Under the pieces are notes generated by a model. The model saw nothing but the letters and a program-made list of their open reading frames with translations, searched no databases and was not told the DNA's origin. Shown one piece after another: positions 43,401 through 51,845 of a DNA stretch of 64,000 nt. Source of the DNA: Actinomyces vulturis. GTDB lineage: Bacteria; Actinomycetota; Actinomycetes; Actinomycetales; Actinomycetaceae. Every line of letters begins with the position of its first letter. The first letter of the stretch is position 1. The DNA lies in the NCBI RefSeq assembly GCF_001687305.1, contig NZ_KV700386.1, forward strand, positions 275,341-339,340. The letters run 5' to 3'. Position numbers and translations under genes: made by a program.

Positions 43401-46400
43401 AAGCGGCGCAACTCCTTATCACCGCAGGCAACATGGACGGTGTGGTCCAGGTGAACCGCACCAAGCAGGCCTTCAATCAACGGCATTCCCTCTTCAATCA
43501 CTGAACCGAGGGCGGCGTATACCACGGGCCAAGCAGGGCCGAGCAGAGCATCAGGAACAATCTGGGCGGGCGTGAGCCACTGAGGAAGTACATTAGCCGT
43601 GACCGACGCGTGATCGTGACCCAAGGTGGCAGCGAGAGTAAAGGTGTTGTGAACAGTACCGAACTCTTGGCTGGCTAGGTCTCCACGAGCATCAACAGCA
43701 CCGGGATGAGCAGGTTGCACAACCGGCAGATGGTCGATGACATCACCAGTAATAGATGTGGCACCCACACCAGCGGTGCGTTTGAGCAAATCACCCATCG
43801 TCTGAGGAAGACGAGAAGGATCCACAACTGGCACTCCCCCATCGCGGGCAGGATTGAGGACGAGGGGAACAACGAGTTCACGAACTGCGTGGAAATTCTT
43901 ACCGCCTGGAATGTCATCCCAGTGGGTATCCAATTCGATGACCACGTCAACGGCATCAGGGGCAATGTCAGTGCGTTCCACAATCGTGACGCACTCATGG
44001 GCCAACACATGTGCCGGGTTGGCGGTCATGTGACCGTTCCACAACACGTGCGGGCAATGGCGGACGAGGTCCGTAGTCGAGGTCAGTGGATTACCGGCCA
44101 CGGTGCCCTGACGTGATACCGCGTCACGAACAGGACATTCGGCATTGCGCAATGCTTCGATACAGGCACTTTCGAAACGTCCAAGCAGTTCACCGACCGG
44201 CTCATTAATGCGGTCAATGCCGGCAACTGACACAGGTCCGGGAATGATACGAACGGCATCAGCACTGTAGCGAGGATCTTGAGACTGCCATAGGGAGTCA
44301 GTTCCCCACCACCGCAGAATATCGGCATCAACAACCGGGACAAAGGGAACGGGTTTGGGATGCTTCCGGCATAGGTCAATGAACCAGGCACAGTCACTGG
44401 GTGACACGCGTACGTCAGCAGCCTCTGGGTACGTCTCAAGTAAGCGCTCTAAAGCCAGATCGGCATCCAGAACATCATCAAGTTCGCTAAAGAGGGTGGG
44501 AATCAAACCATGGTCAGCAGCGTTCAGGCGTGCTTCGATGCGCTGCAGTAGGTCACGGTAACGGTCAGCCCACGCGAGATCAGCCCAGCGCTCTTCAGCA
44601 CTGGCTCCCGCGGGACGAGCACTAGCCGGAGCCCAGCACAGTTCTGCATAACGCCGTGCCCACTGCGCGTAGGTCATGGCATCCACATCACCGAAGTAGG
44701 GCTTGGCGGTGTGTGACAGGGCCTCAATCATGTCGTCGCGACGCGATGCCATGAGTTCTTCATCGCCTGCGAGTTCTTGAATGAGTCGTGATGCGCGCGC
44801 TGAAGCGTTATCAATCTCGTACAGGTCAGCGCGTAGGTGACTCAGGCCGCTGGTCATGCCTCCTGCTGAAGCACCTGACGCTACCCAACCACCAGGGTGT
44901 GTGGGGTCAGAGGGGGAGATTCCGGGCGTATCAACGAGGAGTTGCTTGACGTCATCATTGGTCAATGCTTCAGCACAGGTCATTGCTGCCGTGCCGACGA
45001 GAACACCATCCACGGGCATGGGTGCCGTGTTGTAAGCCAAAGCCCACGAACCGGTGATGTAGTCAGCCGCACGCTCGGGAGTACCGATACCACCGCCCAC
45101 ACACAGAACCACGGTGGGAACCTGACGAATATCGTCATAGGTTGCCAGCAGCATGGAATCGAGGTCTTCCCACGAGTGGTGGCCACCTGCATGGCCATCC
45201 TCGACCTGCATGATGATGGGCAGTTCAGGAACATCGCGGGCAATGGCCAGGACCTGGCGAATCTGATCGATAGTGCCGGGTTTCAGCGCAATATAGGGGA
45301 ACCCCTCATCATGGAGGCGGCGCAGAAGTGCCCGAGCTTCATCACGTTCAGGGATACCCGCACTGATGCAGATACCGTCAATGGGGGCACCTGCGGCGCG
45401 AGCTCGGGAGAGAGTACGCTGGGTGCCCAAGTGGAGGTTCCACAGGTAGCGATCCATGAACATGGCATTGAATGCTGCGCTACGACCCGGTTCAAGAAGA
45501 TCAGACAAACGATCGACATTGCTGGTCAGTACCTCAGCCGTTACCTGTCCACCACCAGCGAGTTCAGCCCAGTAGCCAGCGTTTGCGGCGGCTGCAACAA
45601 TTCCTGGGTCAACGGTTGTTGGAGTCATACCCGCGAGCAGGATGGCACTGCGCCCAGTGAGTCGAGTAAAGGCCGTATCCACCACAACCTTGCCATTGGG
45701 GAGACGAGTCAGACCAGGTGCGAATGCGGTTCTGCGTCGAGGAGCAGATACGGCCACACCCGGACGACTCACATCATCGATAGCGCGAGCACTGCCGACA
45801 CTCACAACCGCCACATCAGTACCGGCGCACACACTCTGGGTAAGGCGCGTAAGCACATCACCAGGCCCACAATCGATGACCAAAGGGCAACCTGCACTGG
45901 CATGTGCCATATCCAGTTCTATCGCATCTGCGATGACAGAGGGCCAATCCACCGGATCGCACAGCACCGCCTGAGCCAATTCACCGGCAAGTGCCGTATC
46001 AAGGCCACAACGCTCGGCCCAATCCACCACGCACTCCACCGCGGGGCGGAGCAGGTCCGTGTGGAAAGGGACGGTTGTACTGAGATATTCCGTGACAGGT
46101 GTGAGCACACTGCCACCCCGCCTCTTAGCCTGACGCTCGGCAATTGACTTCTCCGCAAGACGTTCAAGGCTGCGCTCAACCATCCGAAGATCTTCGGGAT
46201 ATCCGCAGGCAATGAAGGCATCAGCGCCATTGCACACTCCAATGCGAACCTCGCGGCCCTGAGAAGCAGATACCTGTGCGAGAACAGATTCCAGAAGGTC
46301 ACGGCTCACGCCTCGGACGGACAGCATGGGGCTTGAGTCCCCATCAGAGACAAGATTGAGGCGGCGGGTAGTGCGTGTGGCAGCAGCGCCAATGAGGTGA

Positions 46401-46918
46401 GCAATGGAGTGAATAGTGATCACATCGCGCGATGAGCCACTGGACAGCGCATCAAAAAGAGCCACGCCAAGGACACCTTGGGAATGACCAATGACTGCCT
46501 GAGGGCGAGCAACGGCTTCCTCACCATAAAGCGCTAGACCCGCGCCGCTGAGAGATTCAAGAATGGCGTGCTGAGTCAACACGATGCCAGGCACAGAAAT
46601 ATCTGTGCCTTCACCGCTGACAATTTCCGGCGTTGAGGCGAATGCCGATACCCCCTCCCCGTAGGACGAATCAATCACTAGTTGGCTACCACGGAGTAAC
46701 TCGATTCCTTGAGGAGTGATGGTGAGTAACTCGTGTGCAACGGGCGCAAGCATACTGGCGCATGCGGCGTCGTAATGAGCGAGTACGCCGGCCACATCCT
46801 GGTCTGTTTCAAGCAGGGAAGATAGGGTGGCGCGCCATGGCGTTGCTTGACCAGCGAATGAGAGAACAAACGGGGCGCCCTGTGCGCACAACGTAGCTAA
46901 CGGGGTGGAAGAAGTCAT
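37418..46918 (-). CDS. fas: Type I fatty acid synthase, single 3166-residue polypeptide
   Basis: Makes acyl-CoA from acetyl- and malonyl-CoA in the cytosol. Domains in order with landmark residues: acetyltransferase (GHSQGVLG, about 144); enoyl reductase (LLAGMTPTTVDPG, about 426); hot-dog dehydratase (GDFNPIHTSYHAAQVAG, about 1276); malonyl/palmitoyl transferase (GHSLGEYTALSAYG, about 1483); ACP with the pantetheine Ser in NGVSSRRNQLLMDMG (about 1884); ketoreductase (VAVVTGVAPGS, about 2204); ketosynthase with Cys in VSACATAAVSIEE (about 2800) and His in SKHDTSTG and TGHAKGGA (about 2951 and 2994). A Pro/Ser/Thr-rich linker (about 1785-1835) precedes ACP. All sites look intact. AAAGGAA precedes the ATG; it is last in the accBC-accD-fas operon. 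Confidence 0.98.
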   Translation of the reverse strand: MTSSTPLATLCAQGAPFVLSFAGQATPWRATLSSLLETDQDVAGVLAHYDAACASMLAPVAHELLTITPQGIELLRGSQLVIDSSYGEGVSAFASTPEIVSGEGTDISVPGIVLTQHAILESLSGAGLALYGEEAVARPQAVIGHSQGVLGVALFDALSSGSSRDVITIHSIAHLIGAAATRTTRRLNLVSDGDSSPMLSVRGVSRDLLESVLAQVSASQGREVRIGVCNGADAFIACGYPEDLRMVERSLERLAEKSIAERQAKRRGGSVLTPVTEYLSTTVPFHTDLLRPAVECVVDWAERCGLDTALAGELAQAVLCDPVDWPSVIADAIELDMAHASAGCPLVIDCGPGDVLTRLTQSVCAGTDVAVVSVGSARAIDDVSRPGVAVSAPRRRTAFAPGLTRLPNGKVVVDTAFTRLTGRSAILLAGMTPTTVDPGIVAAAANAGYWAELAGGGQVTAEVLTSNVDRLSDLLEPGRSAAFNAMFMDRYLWNLHLGTQRTLSRARAAGAPIDGICISAGIPERDEARALLRRLHDEGFPYIALKPGTIDQIRQVLAIARDVPELPIIMQVEDGHAGGHHSWEDLDSMLLATYDDIRQVPTVVLCVGGGIGTPERAADYITGSWALAYNTAPMPVDGVLVGTAAMTCAEALTNDDVKQLLVDTPGISPSDPTHPGGWVASGASAGGMTSGLSHLRADLYEIDNASARASRLIQELAGDEELMASRRDDMIEALSHTAKPYFGDVDAMTYAQWARRYAELCWAPASARPAGASAEERWADLAWADRYRDLLQRIEARLNAADHGLIPTLFSELDDVLDADLALERLLETYPEAADVRVSPSDCAWFIDLCRKHPKPVPFVPVVDADILRWWGTDSLWQSQDPRYSADAVRIIPGPVSVAGIDRINEPVGELLGRFESACIEALRNAECPVRDAVSRQGTVAGNPLTSTTDLVRHCPHVLWNGHMTANPAHVLAHECVTIVERTDIAPDAVDVVIELDTHWDDIPGGKNFHAVRELVVPLVLNPARDGGVPVVDPSRLPQTMGDLLKRTAGVGATSITGDVIDHLPVVQPAHPGAVDARGDLASQEFGTVHNTFTLAATLGHDHASVTANVLPQWLTPAQIVPDALLGPAWPVVYAALGSVIEEGMPLIEGLLGAVHLDHTVHVACGDKELRRLASLGQEIRVDGWVHSLEESSAGRVVNVHLQFLTGSEENSRVVALMTERFAIRGRASGSATPSAPVLYGNTGAAVVDAERRTLRQVRVIAPGDMTAFARVTGDFNPIHTSYHAAQVAGMDAPLVHGMWLSATAQQVAACVDAHGQGHTIIGWTYTMHGPVQLNDEVEITVDRVGLVNGGGETLEVTCRINGDIVSRGTATCAPRKTAYLYPGQGIQIQGMGLDERAASPAAKEIWDRADAHTRAELGFSVIALVRDNPTELTARGVTYKHPEGLLNLTQFTQVALATVAMASTARLKERGALVDHAAFAGHSLGEYTALSAYGNIFEVETMLSIVFHRGSTMHTLVPRDCAGHSNYRMGALRPNQCGISANEVEAYVASIAEDSGEFLQIVNHNLAGVQYAIAGTIAGLSALETDAQQKAAAHGGKNPFMLVPGIDVPFHSSVLRPGVSEFRDRLNALVPHTIDVDRLVGKYVPNLVARPFALDREFAQSIVDVVPSEIIRQALNNFDDASANRQAWARTLLIELLAWQFASPVRWIETQDVLISSAPSGLGIEALIEVGLAHSPTLANLAAKTLTLPAYQGRHVTVWNVRRDEARVLATDSDSAVDETLPQSGPRTTPATPESDSTPQSPNGQESTAPALTPPATSESSAAPSDVPSVQVSPGQQTDPAAGSVTFGARDGLTVLLAYAARIRPEQINPTDTTESLTNGVSSRRNQLLMDMGSEFSLASIDGAADSDMTALAQTVAKGASSYRPFGPVLTEALRVTVSRILGPSGVRASHIADRVQNTWGLNDAWVAHVQAAIILGTREGDSMRGDTLSTLGASPRSNAADVDALIDAAVNAVSHDLGIAVALPTAGGEGGGSMVDSAALDAFAAALTGPDGALAKSARTLLSELGLETETDQATGISPEDATALDTLTKEMGPGWVSAVAPAFEAQRAVLIDDRWATVREDCARLALGELSVEEGRQRLNAERLRDGDDSIRQAIAQQAQWWVTKLSDSAEQERRSILEDLTILADTKTLSLEFSGQVAVVTGVAPGSIASSVVARLLEGGATVIATSSRLSQARLDFAKDLYRKHASLDAMLWMVPANLASYRDVDALADWIGHEQSVTAGGKTTVTKPAQVPDLLFPFAAPRVIGRLADAGGDTELQSRVLLWSVERLIGALAPIGMDTHVDHTMHVVLPGSPNRGTFGGDGAYGEVKAALDAVVNKWHVEKTWASRVTFAHPLIGWVRGTGLMGGNDPLVDAVESTGVRTWSTQEIADKLLTLCTAEARQQAENEPLTADFTGGLGEGIDLVAVKEKAARGVVTGEDESNETDASIAALPTPGTPVQPTYAAWGEVTTSLEDMVVIVSTGEVSTWGSGRTRREAELGMTTGDEVELTAAGVLELAWGMGLLTWKDSPKAGWYDQDDELVDEADILERFRDDVVARCGIRTFVDDGLIAPVSDQEASVYLDRDVTFPVQDEAAAQQIVMQDPEHTRLTQDDGGEWLVTRLAGSLVRVPKRAALSRTVGGQFPRDFDPQRWGIPASMTQSLDRIASWNLVTAVDAFLSAGFTPAELLQAVHPSDVASTQGTGFGGMESMRQLFVGRFLGTERPSDILQEALPNVVAAHVMQSYIGGYGSMVQPVSACATAAVSIEEGFDKIALGKAQIVVAGAIDDISIESVVGFGDMNATAEASVMESKGIAPRHYSRANDRRRSGFVEAQGGGTVILARGDVAYEMGLPVAGVLGFVSSYADGAHTSIPAPGLGALAAGRGGSESRLARSLKALGVDADDVAVVSKHDTSTGANDPNESELHTRLARALGRTEGNPLFAVSQKTVTGHAKGGAAVFQVAGLTEILATGVIPGNASLDCVDEVFRDHPFWVWPRRPLAIGASAVSIEGGNSAPVRCGLLTSLGFGHVSGLIAIVHPAAFESAIRSQYCDEAAQQWIDRANERLAAGARQRQFGMMGKQSLFEPVVARRLGEVGPDRDPHEVEAAMLLNPDARLGVDGVYNA

Positions 46919-46974
46919 GGAAGTTCCTTTAACGAGGCGGACTGAAAGCCGCGTAACGAATGGTGAAAAATGGA

Positions 46975-48606
46975 TTAGAGGGGGCAGTTGTCGTGCTTAC
47001 GCAGTTCACCGTCCAGGCCGACGCGTTTAGTTTTGAGAGCGGCAAGAGAGTCAGCGATAACGCGACGTGTCTGCGATGGGGCGATCACGGCGTCGATTTC
47101 TCCGAGCGCTACGGCCTTTTCTGGATTGATGACTTTTTCGGTGTAGTCACGAACAAGGCGTTCGTGTTCGGCGTTGACATCGCCGCCCTGCTCCCGTATT
47201 TCGTTAAATCGACGCCGATGAATAATTCCCACTGCACCGGCAGCTCCCAGCACAGCAATTTCGGCACCAGGCCAACAGAAGTTCATGTCGGCGCCGATAG
47301 CCTTGGACCCCATAACAATGTAGGCACCGCCATACGCTTTGCGGAGAACCACAGTAATGAGTGGGACGGTAGCCGAGGCATAGGCATGGATCACTTTGGC
47401 ACCACGGCGGATGATGCCTGCGTGTTCTTGTTCAGCTCCGGGACGGTAGCCAGGAACGTCAACTAGCGTGACTACAGGAAGACCAAAGGCATCGCAGCAG
47501 CGCACGAACCGTGCAAGTTTTTCACTGGCATCTACATCGAGCGTTCCTGCATCAACACCAGGATTATTCCCCACGATTCCCACGGGATGACCTTCAATGC
47601 AGGCAAAGCCAACGACTACATTCTGGGCGAAGTCTTGCTGGACTTGGACGAGTTCTCCGTGGTCCACCAAGGCACTCATGACTGCGGCAATGTCATAGGG
47701 AGAGCGTGTGGAGGCGGGAACGAGGGAACCGACTGATTCTGCTGCCTGTTCATCACTGAAACGGTCCTCGTCTGTGTAAGTATATTGCGGAGGCTCTTGC
47801 CCACTATGTGAGGGTAAATAGGCCAAAAGTGTACGGACATGCTCAAGAGCTTCGTCCTCGTCGTTCGCCACGTAGTGGACTACCCCTGAGACGCTTCCGT
47901 GAATATCGGCCCCGCCAAGGTCTTCGGCGCTGATGCGTTCACCTGTCACAGCGCGGACCACATCCGGGCCGGTGACGAACATATGTGAAGCTTCACGGGT
48001 TGCGATGACTACGTCAGTGAGAGCGGGACAATAGACCGCTCCCCCAGCACATGGGCCAAGGATGACGCTAATTTGTGGAATTACGCCGCTGGCCGCGCAA
48101 GTGCGGTTAAAGATTCGACCATATTGACGCAGGGCTCCTACGCCTTCTTGAATTTTTGCTCCCCCGGAGTCAATGAGCCCAATAACGGGAATGCGAAGGC
48201 GGAGAGCATCATCAAGGAGACGAACGATTTTGTCTCCCTCAACCTGACCTAAGGCGCCACCCGAAATCGAGAAATCTTGGGAGTAGACGGCAACTTGTCG
48301 GCCATCAATATGACCAAAACCTGTAACTACGCCGCTCGGTGAGGCTTGGGGGCCAGGACCTGTGCCCATGAACTGACCAACTTCAAGGAATGACTCGTCA
48401 TCGAGAAGTTGAGTAATGCGTTCGCGTGCGGTGAGTTTGCCTTTGGCATGTTGACGTTGTGCCGCGCGAGTTTCAGCGCTGGATGACACGTTGTGTTGGT
48501 GAGAGCGGAAGGCATGAGTCGCTGGTGCGTTGTCCATGGTGCATGCCTCGGGCCGAAGAGTGGGAGCAGCATCAGTGGACATGCTGAAGTGGGTTGGTGT
48601 GCTCAT
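46975..48606 (-). CDS. accD: Acyl-CoA carboxylase beta (carboxyltransferase) subunit
   Basis: Moves the carboxyl group from biotin to acetyl- or propionyl-CoA, giving malonyl-CoA for the adjacent synthase. The 543-residue PccB-type protein has the crotonase-fold halves with GHIDGRQVAVYSQDFSISGG, SGGAKIQEGV, LGPCAGGAVYCPALTD, and later DVPGYRPGAEQEHAGIIR and AYGGAYIVMGSK. About 50 residues precede the usual start (QRQHAKGKLTARERI). It overlaps accBC by 4 bp (ATGA) and ends 56 bp before fas. Acetyl- versus propionyl-CoA preference is inferred only from context. Confidence 0.94.
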   Translation of the reverse strand: MSTPTHFSMSTDAAPTLRPEACTMDNAPATHAFRSHQHNVSSSAETRAAQRQHAKGKLTARERITQLLDDESFLEVGQFMGTGPGPQASPSGVVTGFGHIDGRQVAVYSQDFSISGGALGQVEGDKIVRLLDDALRLRIPVIGLIDSGGAKIQEGVGALRQYGRIFNRTCAASGVIPQISVILGPCAGGAVYCPALTDVVIATREASHMFVTGPDVVRAVTGERISAEDLGGADIHGSVSGVVHYVANDEDEALEHVRTLLAYLPSHSGQEPPQYTYTDEDRFSDEQAAESVGSLVPASTRSPYDIAAVMSALVDHGELVQVQQDFAQNVVVGFACIEGHPVGIVGNNPGVDAGTLDVDASEKLARFVRCCDAFGLPVVTLVDVPGYRPGAEQEHAGIIRRGAKVIHAYASATVPLITVVLRKAYGGAYIVMGSKAIGADMNFCWPGAEIAVLGAAGAVGIIHRRRFNEIREQGGDVNAEHERLVRDYTEKVINPEKAVALGEIDAVIAPSQTRRVIADSLAALKTKRVGLDGELRKHDNCPL

Positions 48607-50453
48607 TCGGACTCCTGAGATTCAAGGCGGACAAGAACATCGCCGTTACTCACCGTGGCACCAGCGCACACGCAAATTGACTTAATTGTGCAGTCGGCAG
48701 GAGCGTGCACGTAGTTCTCCATCTTCATTGATTCCAAGACGACCAAAAGGTCCCCTTCGCTAACCTGGCTTCCGGGTTCCACGCAGATTCGAGTAACGAT
48801 GGCTTGCATCGGAGAGACGATTGTGTGGCTATCGGCGTTGACCTCTGTTTGACGGGTACGTGCCACAGCAGAACTGCGTCCACGAAGAGGTTGCATGCGT
48901 CGGGCGCTGACGCCACGCCGTGTTCCACCACCGGCAAGAATGCCGTCGGGAAGCGTCAATTGGACGCGGCGTCCGTTGAGCTCGATGACGTAAGTGGAGC
49001 GGGTGCGCGGACTGTCCACTACCTCATTGGGAACAGAGGGAGCCTGAAGTCCACTGCTGACGGAAAGAGTTTGCTGGGAATCGAGGAATTCAGGAAGACC
49101 GACCTCTTCAATCCATCGGGTAGAGATGGAGTAGAACGCTTGATCGTCAGCATCGGTCACTTTAGGGTGATTGATGAGGAACTCATGGAAGGGAAGGCAA
49201 GTGCGCAGACCAGAAAAGTGGGTTTCTTTTAGGACTCGCTGTGCTCGGGCCAGTGCTTGCTTACGAGTGGGTGCAGTGATGATGAGTTTGGCGAGCATGG
49301 GATCGAATAAGGCAGTGACGGTGTCTCCTTCACGTACACCGCTCTCAACTCGTACGCCATGACCTTCGGGCCAGTGCAGGGACGTGATGGTCCCTGTTGA
49401 TGGAAGCAGTCCATGTGCAGGATCCTCACTCGTGATACGCAATTCGATGCTGTGTCCGTGAACATCGGGGATAACCGGCAAATCTTGGTGCGCGGCGATC
49501 GCAATCTGGAGTGCTACCAAGTCCAAGCCGGTGACTTCTTCACTGACGCAATGTTCCACTTGAAGACGGGGGTTGACTTCAAGGAACCAGAGATCGCCGG
49601 TATCGGTATATAAGAACTCGCAGGTTCCTACCCCCACGTAATTGACATAATCGAACAGTGCTTGAGAATCGTGGATTAACTGTTCTTCAATATGAGAAGG
49701 AATGAACGGAGCCGGTGCTTCTTCGAGAAGTTTTTGATGACGCCGTTGCAAAGAACAATCACGTGTCGAAATAACTGCAAATTTGCCGTGGGCATCACGT
49801 GCACACTGCGTTTCGATGTGGCGTGCTCGTGCGATGAATTTTTCAAGAATTTGTGGTGCCGGACCATTCGCACTGGCTCGCTGTCCAGGAGTGGTGCCTT
49901 GATGCTCGCCAAGTGCTGGGGTTGCCATGACATCGTCATCAGAGGCTAGAACGGTAATGCCTCGTCCTCCCCCACCATCAGTACGTTTGAGGGCGACAGG
50001 ATAGCCATACTGATGTGCGAAGTCAGTAACCTCGTGACGAGACGTAATGGGAGAAGAAATCCCAGGAACTGGGTGAACTCCCGCACGGCTAGCTGTCAAA
50101 CGAGCGGAGAGTTTATCTCCCAACGCCGTCATCGCTTGCGGCGTTGGCCCAATCCACGTAATTCCCCTATCGATAAGTTCTTGGGCGAACTCGGCATCTT
50201 CTGACAGGAAACCATAACCAGGATGAACCGCGTCAGCACGAAGTTCTTGGGCGAGGCGAACTAGAACATCGGCACTGGTATACGTGGCGCCGGATGGCAA
50301 GGCGTAGGCCTCGTCAGCTAATTCTGCTGCGGGACTCATCAAGTCATCTGGTGTGTATACCACGATGGACGTGATACCCAGCTCCTTGAGGGTACGGACG
50401 ATACGTAAGGCTATTTCGCCTCGATTCGCAATCAATATGCGGTGAAAAGGCAC
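48603..50453 (-). CDS. accBC: Acyl-CoA carboxylase alpha subunit (biotin carboxylase plus biotin carrier)
   Basis: Carboxylates its own biotin with ATP and bicarbonate. The start is put at GTG 50453, because AGGAG lies 7 nt upstream and the product then begins at the conserved FHRILIANRGEIALRI; an ATG at 50501 is also in frame. The 616-residue product has the ATP-grasp loop GGGGRGI, ERDCSLQRRHQK-like TRDCSLQRRHQKLLEEAP, the EVNPRLQVEHCVSEEVTG motif, and a C-terminal carrier domain with the biotin Lys in LESMKMENYVH. It heads the accBC-accD-fas operon. Two AT-rich inverted repeats lie 115-200 bp upstream. Confidence 0.95.
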   Translation of the reverse strand: MPFHRILIANRGEIALRIVRTLKELGITSIVVYTPDDLMSPAAELADEAYALPSGATYTSADVLVRLAQELRADAVHPGYGFLSEDAEFAQELIDRGITWIGPTPQAMTALGDKLSARLTASRAGVHPVPGISSPITSRHEVTDFAHQYGYPVALKRTDGGGGRGITVLASDDDVMATPALGEHQGTTPGQRASANGPAPQILEKFIARARHIETQCARDAHGKFAVISTRDCSLQRRHQKLLEEAPAPFIPSHIEEQLIHDSQALFDYVNYVGVGTCEFLYTDTGDLWFLEVNPRLQVEHCVSEEVTGLDLVALQIAIAAHQDLPVIPDVHGHSIELRITSEDPAHGLLPSTGTITSLHWPEGHGVRVESGVREGDTVTALFDPMLAKLIITAPTRKQALARAQRVLKETHFSGLRTCLPFHEFLINHPKVTDADDQAFYSISTRWIEEVGLPEFLDSQQTLSVSSGLQAPSVPNEVVDSPRTRSTYVIELNGRRVQLTLPDGILAGGGTRRGVSARRMQPLRGRSSAVARTRQTEVNADSHTIVSPMQAIVTRICVEPGSQVSEGDLLVVLESMKMENYVHAPADCTIKSICVCAGATVSNGDVLVRLESQESE

Positions 50454-50566
50454 GTGTGCGCTCCTGACGATGGTGGAGTCAGCACTATGAGGAATCCTCA
50501 ATGCTGATAATCAACACTCCAACGTTAGAGAAGTTCCGTACCCTTCTATGTTTGTGGAAACATCAC

Positions 50567-50583
50567 AAATATGAGCAATATTT
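50567..50583. promoter_or_regulatory. Inverted repeat upstream of accBC-accD-fas (proximal)
   Basis: AAATAT and ATATTT flank GAGCA in a perfect 6-5-6 inverted repeat, 114 bp before the accBC GTG, in an AT-rich stretch. Position and symmetry suit a regulator site. The regulator is unknown. Confidence 0.35.
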
Positions 50584-50635
50584 TTTTCGAGCGTAGTTGG
50601 GGACTATTTTTCTTAGTTATCTCGCTAAATTGGTG

Positions 50636-50652
50636 ATATTTCTAAGAAATAT
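50636..50652. promoter_or_regulatory. Inverted repeat upstream of accBC-accD-fas (distal)
   Basis: ATATTTCT and AGAAATAT flank a single A in a perfect 8-1-8 inverted repeat, 183 bp before the accBC start. It shares the ATATTT half with the proximal repeat 69 bp away (measured start to start). Confidence 0.4.
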
Positions 50653-50851
50653 GCACTGCATAGTTTAGGGAATGTCTACAAATCTTCCTTTCTTATCTGT
50701 CGAAGGAGTGGAGGAGCCTCGGGGCGAACACTTGTGCCTTTTCCTCAACCTGTGCGGATTGAAAGACTATGGAAAATAGGTGTTGAGTTAGTGAGTCGGC
50801 TTTACTCAAGAATTGCGTTTTGAAGTATCAACTCGCCGCGCCTGGTAATGA
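50653..50851. other. Spacer upstream of the FAS operon, nothing recognised
   Basis: About 200 bp between the distal inverted repeat and the end of the small HETGH ORF. It contains the purine-rich GAAGGAGTGGAGGAGCC around 50703. I see no gene or hairpin. Confidence 0.4.
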
Positions 50852-51127
50852 TTACTGGTGAATTGTGCTGGAAAGTACGCAGTGAACCGGAACGCCAGGT
50901 GTTAATGGGGCAGGTAGCGACGAGCAGAGATGGACTGCATCATGAGGAAGTTCCATCATGGCGTCATGATGAGAGACGTAGAGCAAAATTGTGGCGAAAT
51001 GGCCCGTTTCGTGGGCAGCACATAAAGCGAGAATGAGAGCGCGGAAGGGCGGGATCGCTATTGGATTTAGGAACATGCCGCCAAAGAACACGCCTCCATA
51101 GCGTGAAGTGAGGTGGCGATGGGTCAC
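50852..51127 (-). CDS. Hypothetical 91-residue protein with a hydrophobic segment and HETGH motif
   Basis: I do not recognise this product. A GTG at 51127 opens a 92-codon frame, 37 bp after the rpe stop and on the same strand. It has a hydrophobic stretch (about residues 28-50) containing CAAHETGHFATILLYV, which fits the HExxH zinc peptidase pattern placed in a membrane helix, as in site-2 proteases. The second metal motif of that family is missing, so a working peptidase is doubtful. Codon choice looks coding-like. No ribosome binding site precedes the GTG. It may be a fragment of a lost gene. Confidence 0.35.
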   Translation of the reverse strand: MTHRHLTSRYGGVFFGGMFLNPIAIPPFRALILALCAAHETGHFATILLYVSHHDAMMELPHDAVHLCSSLPAPLTPGVPVHCVLSSTIHQ

Positions 51128-51164
51128 GATGAGGCTAAAGAATAGCGACTATTGAGAAAAGAAA

Positions 51165-51830
51165 TTAGTGGGAATGGGAATTGGCCAGTTGGCGCAGAAT
51201 GGCAATCTCTTCGGCGGCATTTTCTGCTTGAAATACTGCTGACCCTGCGACGAACACGTCTGCACCGGCTTCAGCAGCCCGTTCGATTGTTTGGCGAGAA
51301 ACACCACCGTCAATCTGAATGCGCAGATCCAAATGCTCACGGTTCATTAACTGCCGTGCCTGCGAAATTTTTGGAAGCATGCCTTCGATAAATGATTGGC
51401 CTCCAAACCCCGGCTCGACAGTCATGATTAGCAGCATGTCGAATTCTGACAGGACAGACTCCACTGCGCTAAGTGGCGTGGTGGGCCGTAAGGCAATACC
51501 GGCTCGTGAACCAAGACGGTGTAATTCGCGTGCTAAGCGAATAGGAGCCATGCACGCTTCACTATGCGCAGTGACAGTGTGGCAACCAACCTCCGCATAT
51601 CCAGGAGCCCAGCGGTCAGGATCCTCAATCATCAGGTGAGCATCGATAGGGAGATCGGTGGAATGCACGACCGTTTCCGTCACTGATAAACCCCACGAGA
51701 GGTTGGGGACGAAATGGTTATCCATAATGTCGACGTGAACGCCATCTGCTGACGAAATTGCAGCTACTTCATCAGACAAATGGCCCAAGTCACAGTTGAG
51801 AATTGAGGGATGAATACGTGATGCCATCAT
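51165..51830 (-). CDS. rpe: Ribulose-phosphate 3-epimerase
   Basis: Interconverts ribulose 5-phosphate and xylulose 5-phosphate in the pentose phosphate pathway. The 221-residue TIM barrel shows IHPSILNCDLGHL, the metal and catalytic segment GVHVDIMDNHFVPNLSWG, PIDAHLMIEDP, MTVEPGFGGQSF and IQIDGGVS with the second catalytic Asp. It starts 15 bp after rsmB and ends the long minus-strand run of housekeeping genes; a small unknown ORF follows. Confidence 0.96.
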   Translation of the reverse strand: MMASRIHPSILNCDLGHLSDEVAAISSADGVHVDIMDNHFVPNLSWGLSVTETVVHSTDLPIDAHLMIEDPDRWAPGYAEVGCHTVTAHSEACMAPIRLARELHRLGSRAGIALRPTTPLSAVESVLSEFDMLLIMTVEPGFGGQSFIEGMLPKISQARQLMNREHLDLRIQIDGGVSRQTIERAAEAGADVFVAGSAVFQAENAAEEIAILRQLANSHSH

Positions 51831-51845
51831 GTCTCCCGAAGTAGG

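Noticed and set aside
44897..46147. 416-codon open frame on the plus strand inside fas
   Set aside because: It is antisense to the intact AT and ER domains of FAS-I; long antisense frames are expected with this codon use.
49676..49949. Plus- and minus-strand frames of about 85 codons inside accBC
   Set aside because: Both lie within the intact biotin carboxylase domain and have no family resemblance.
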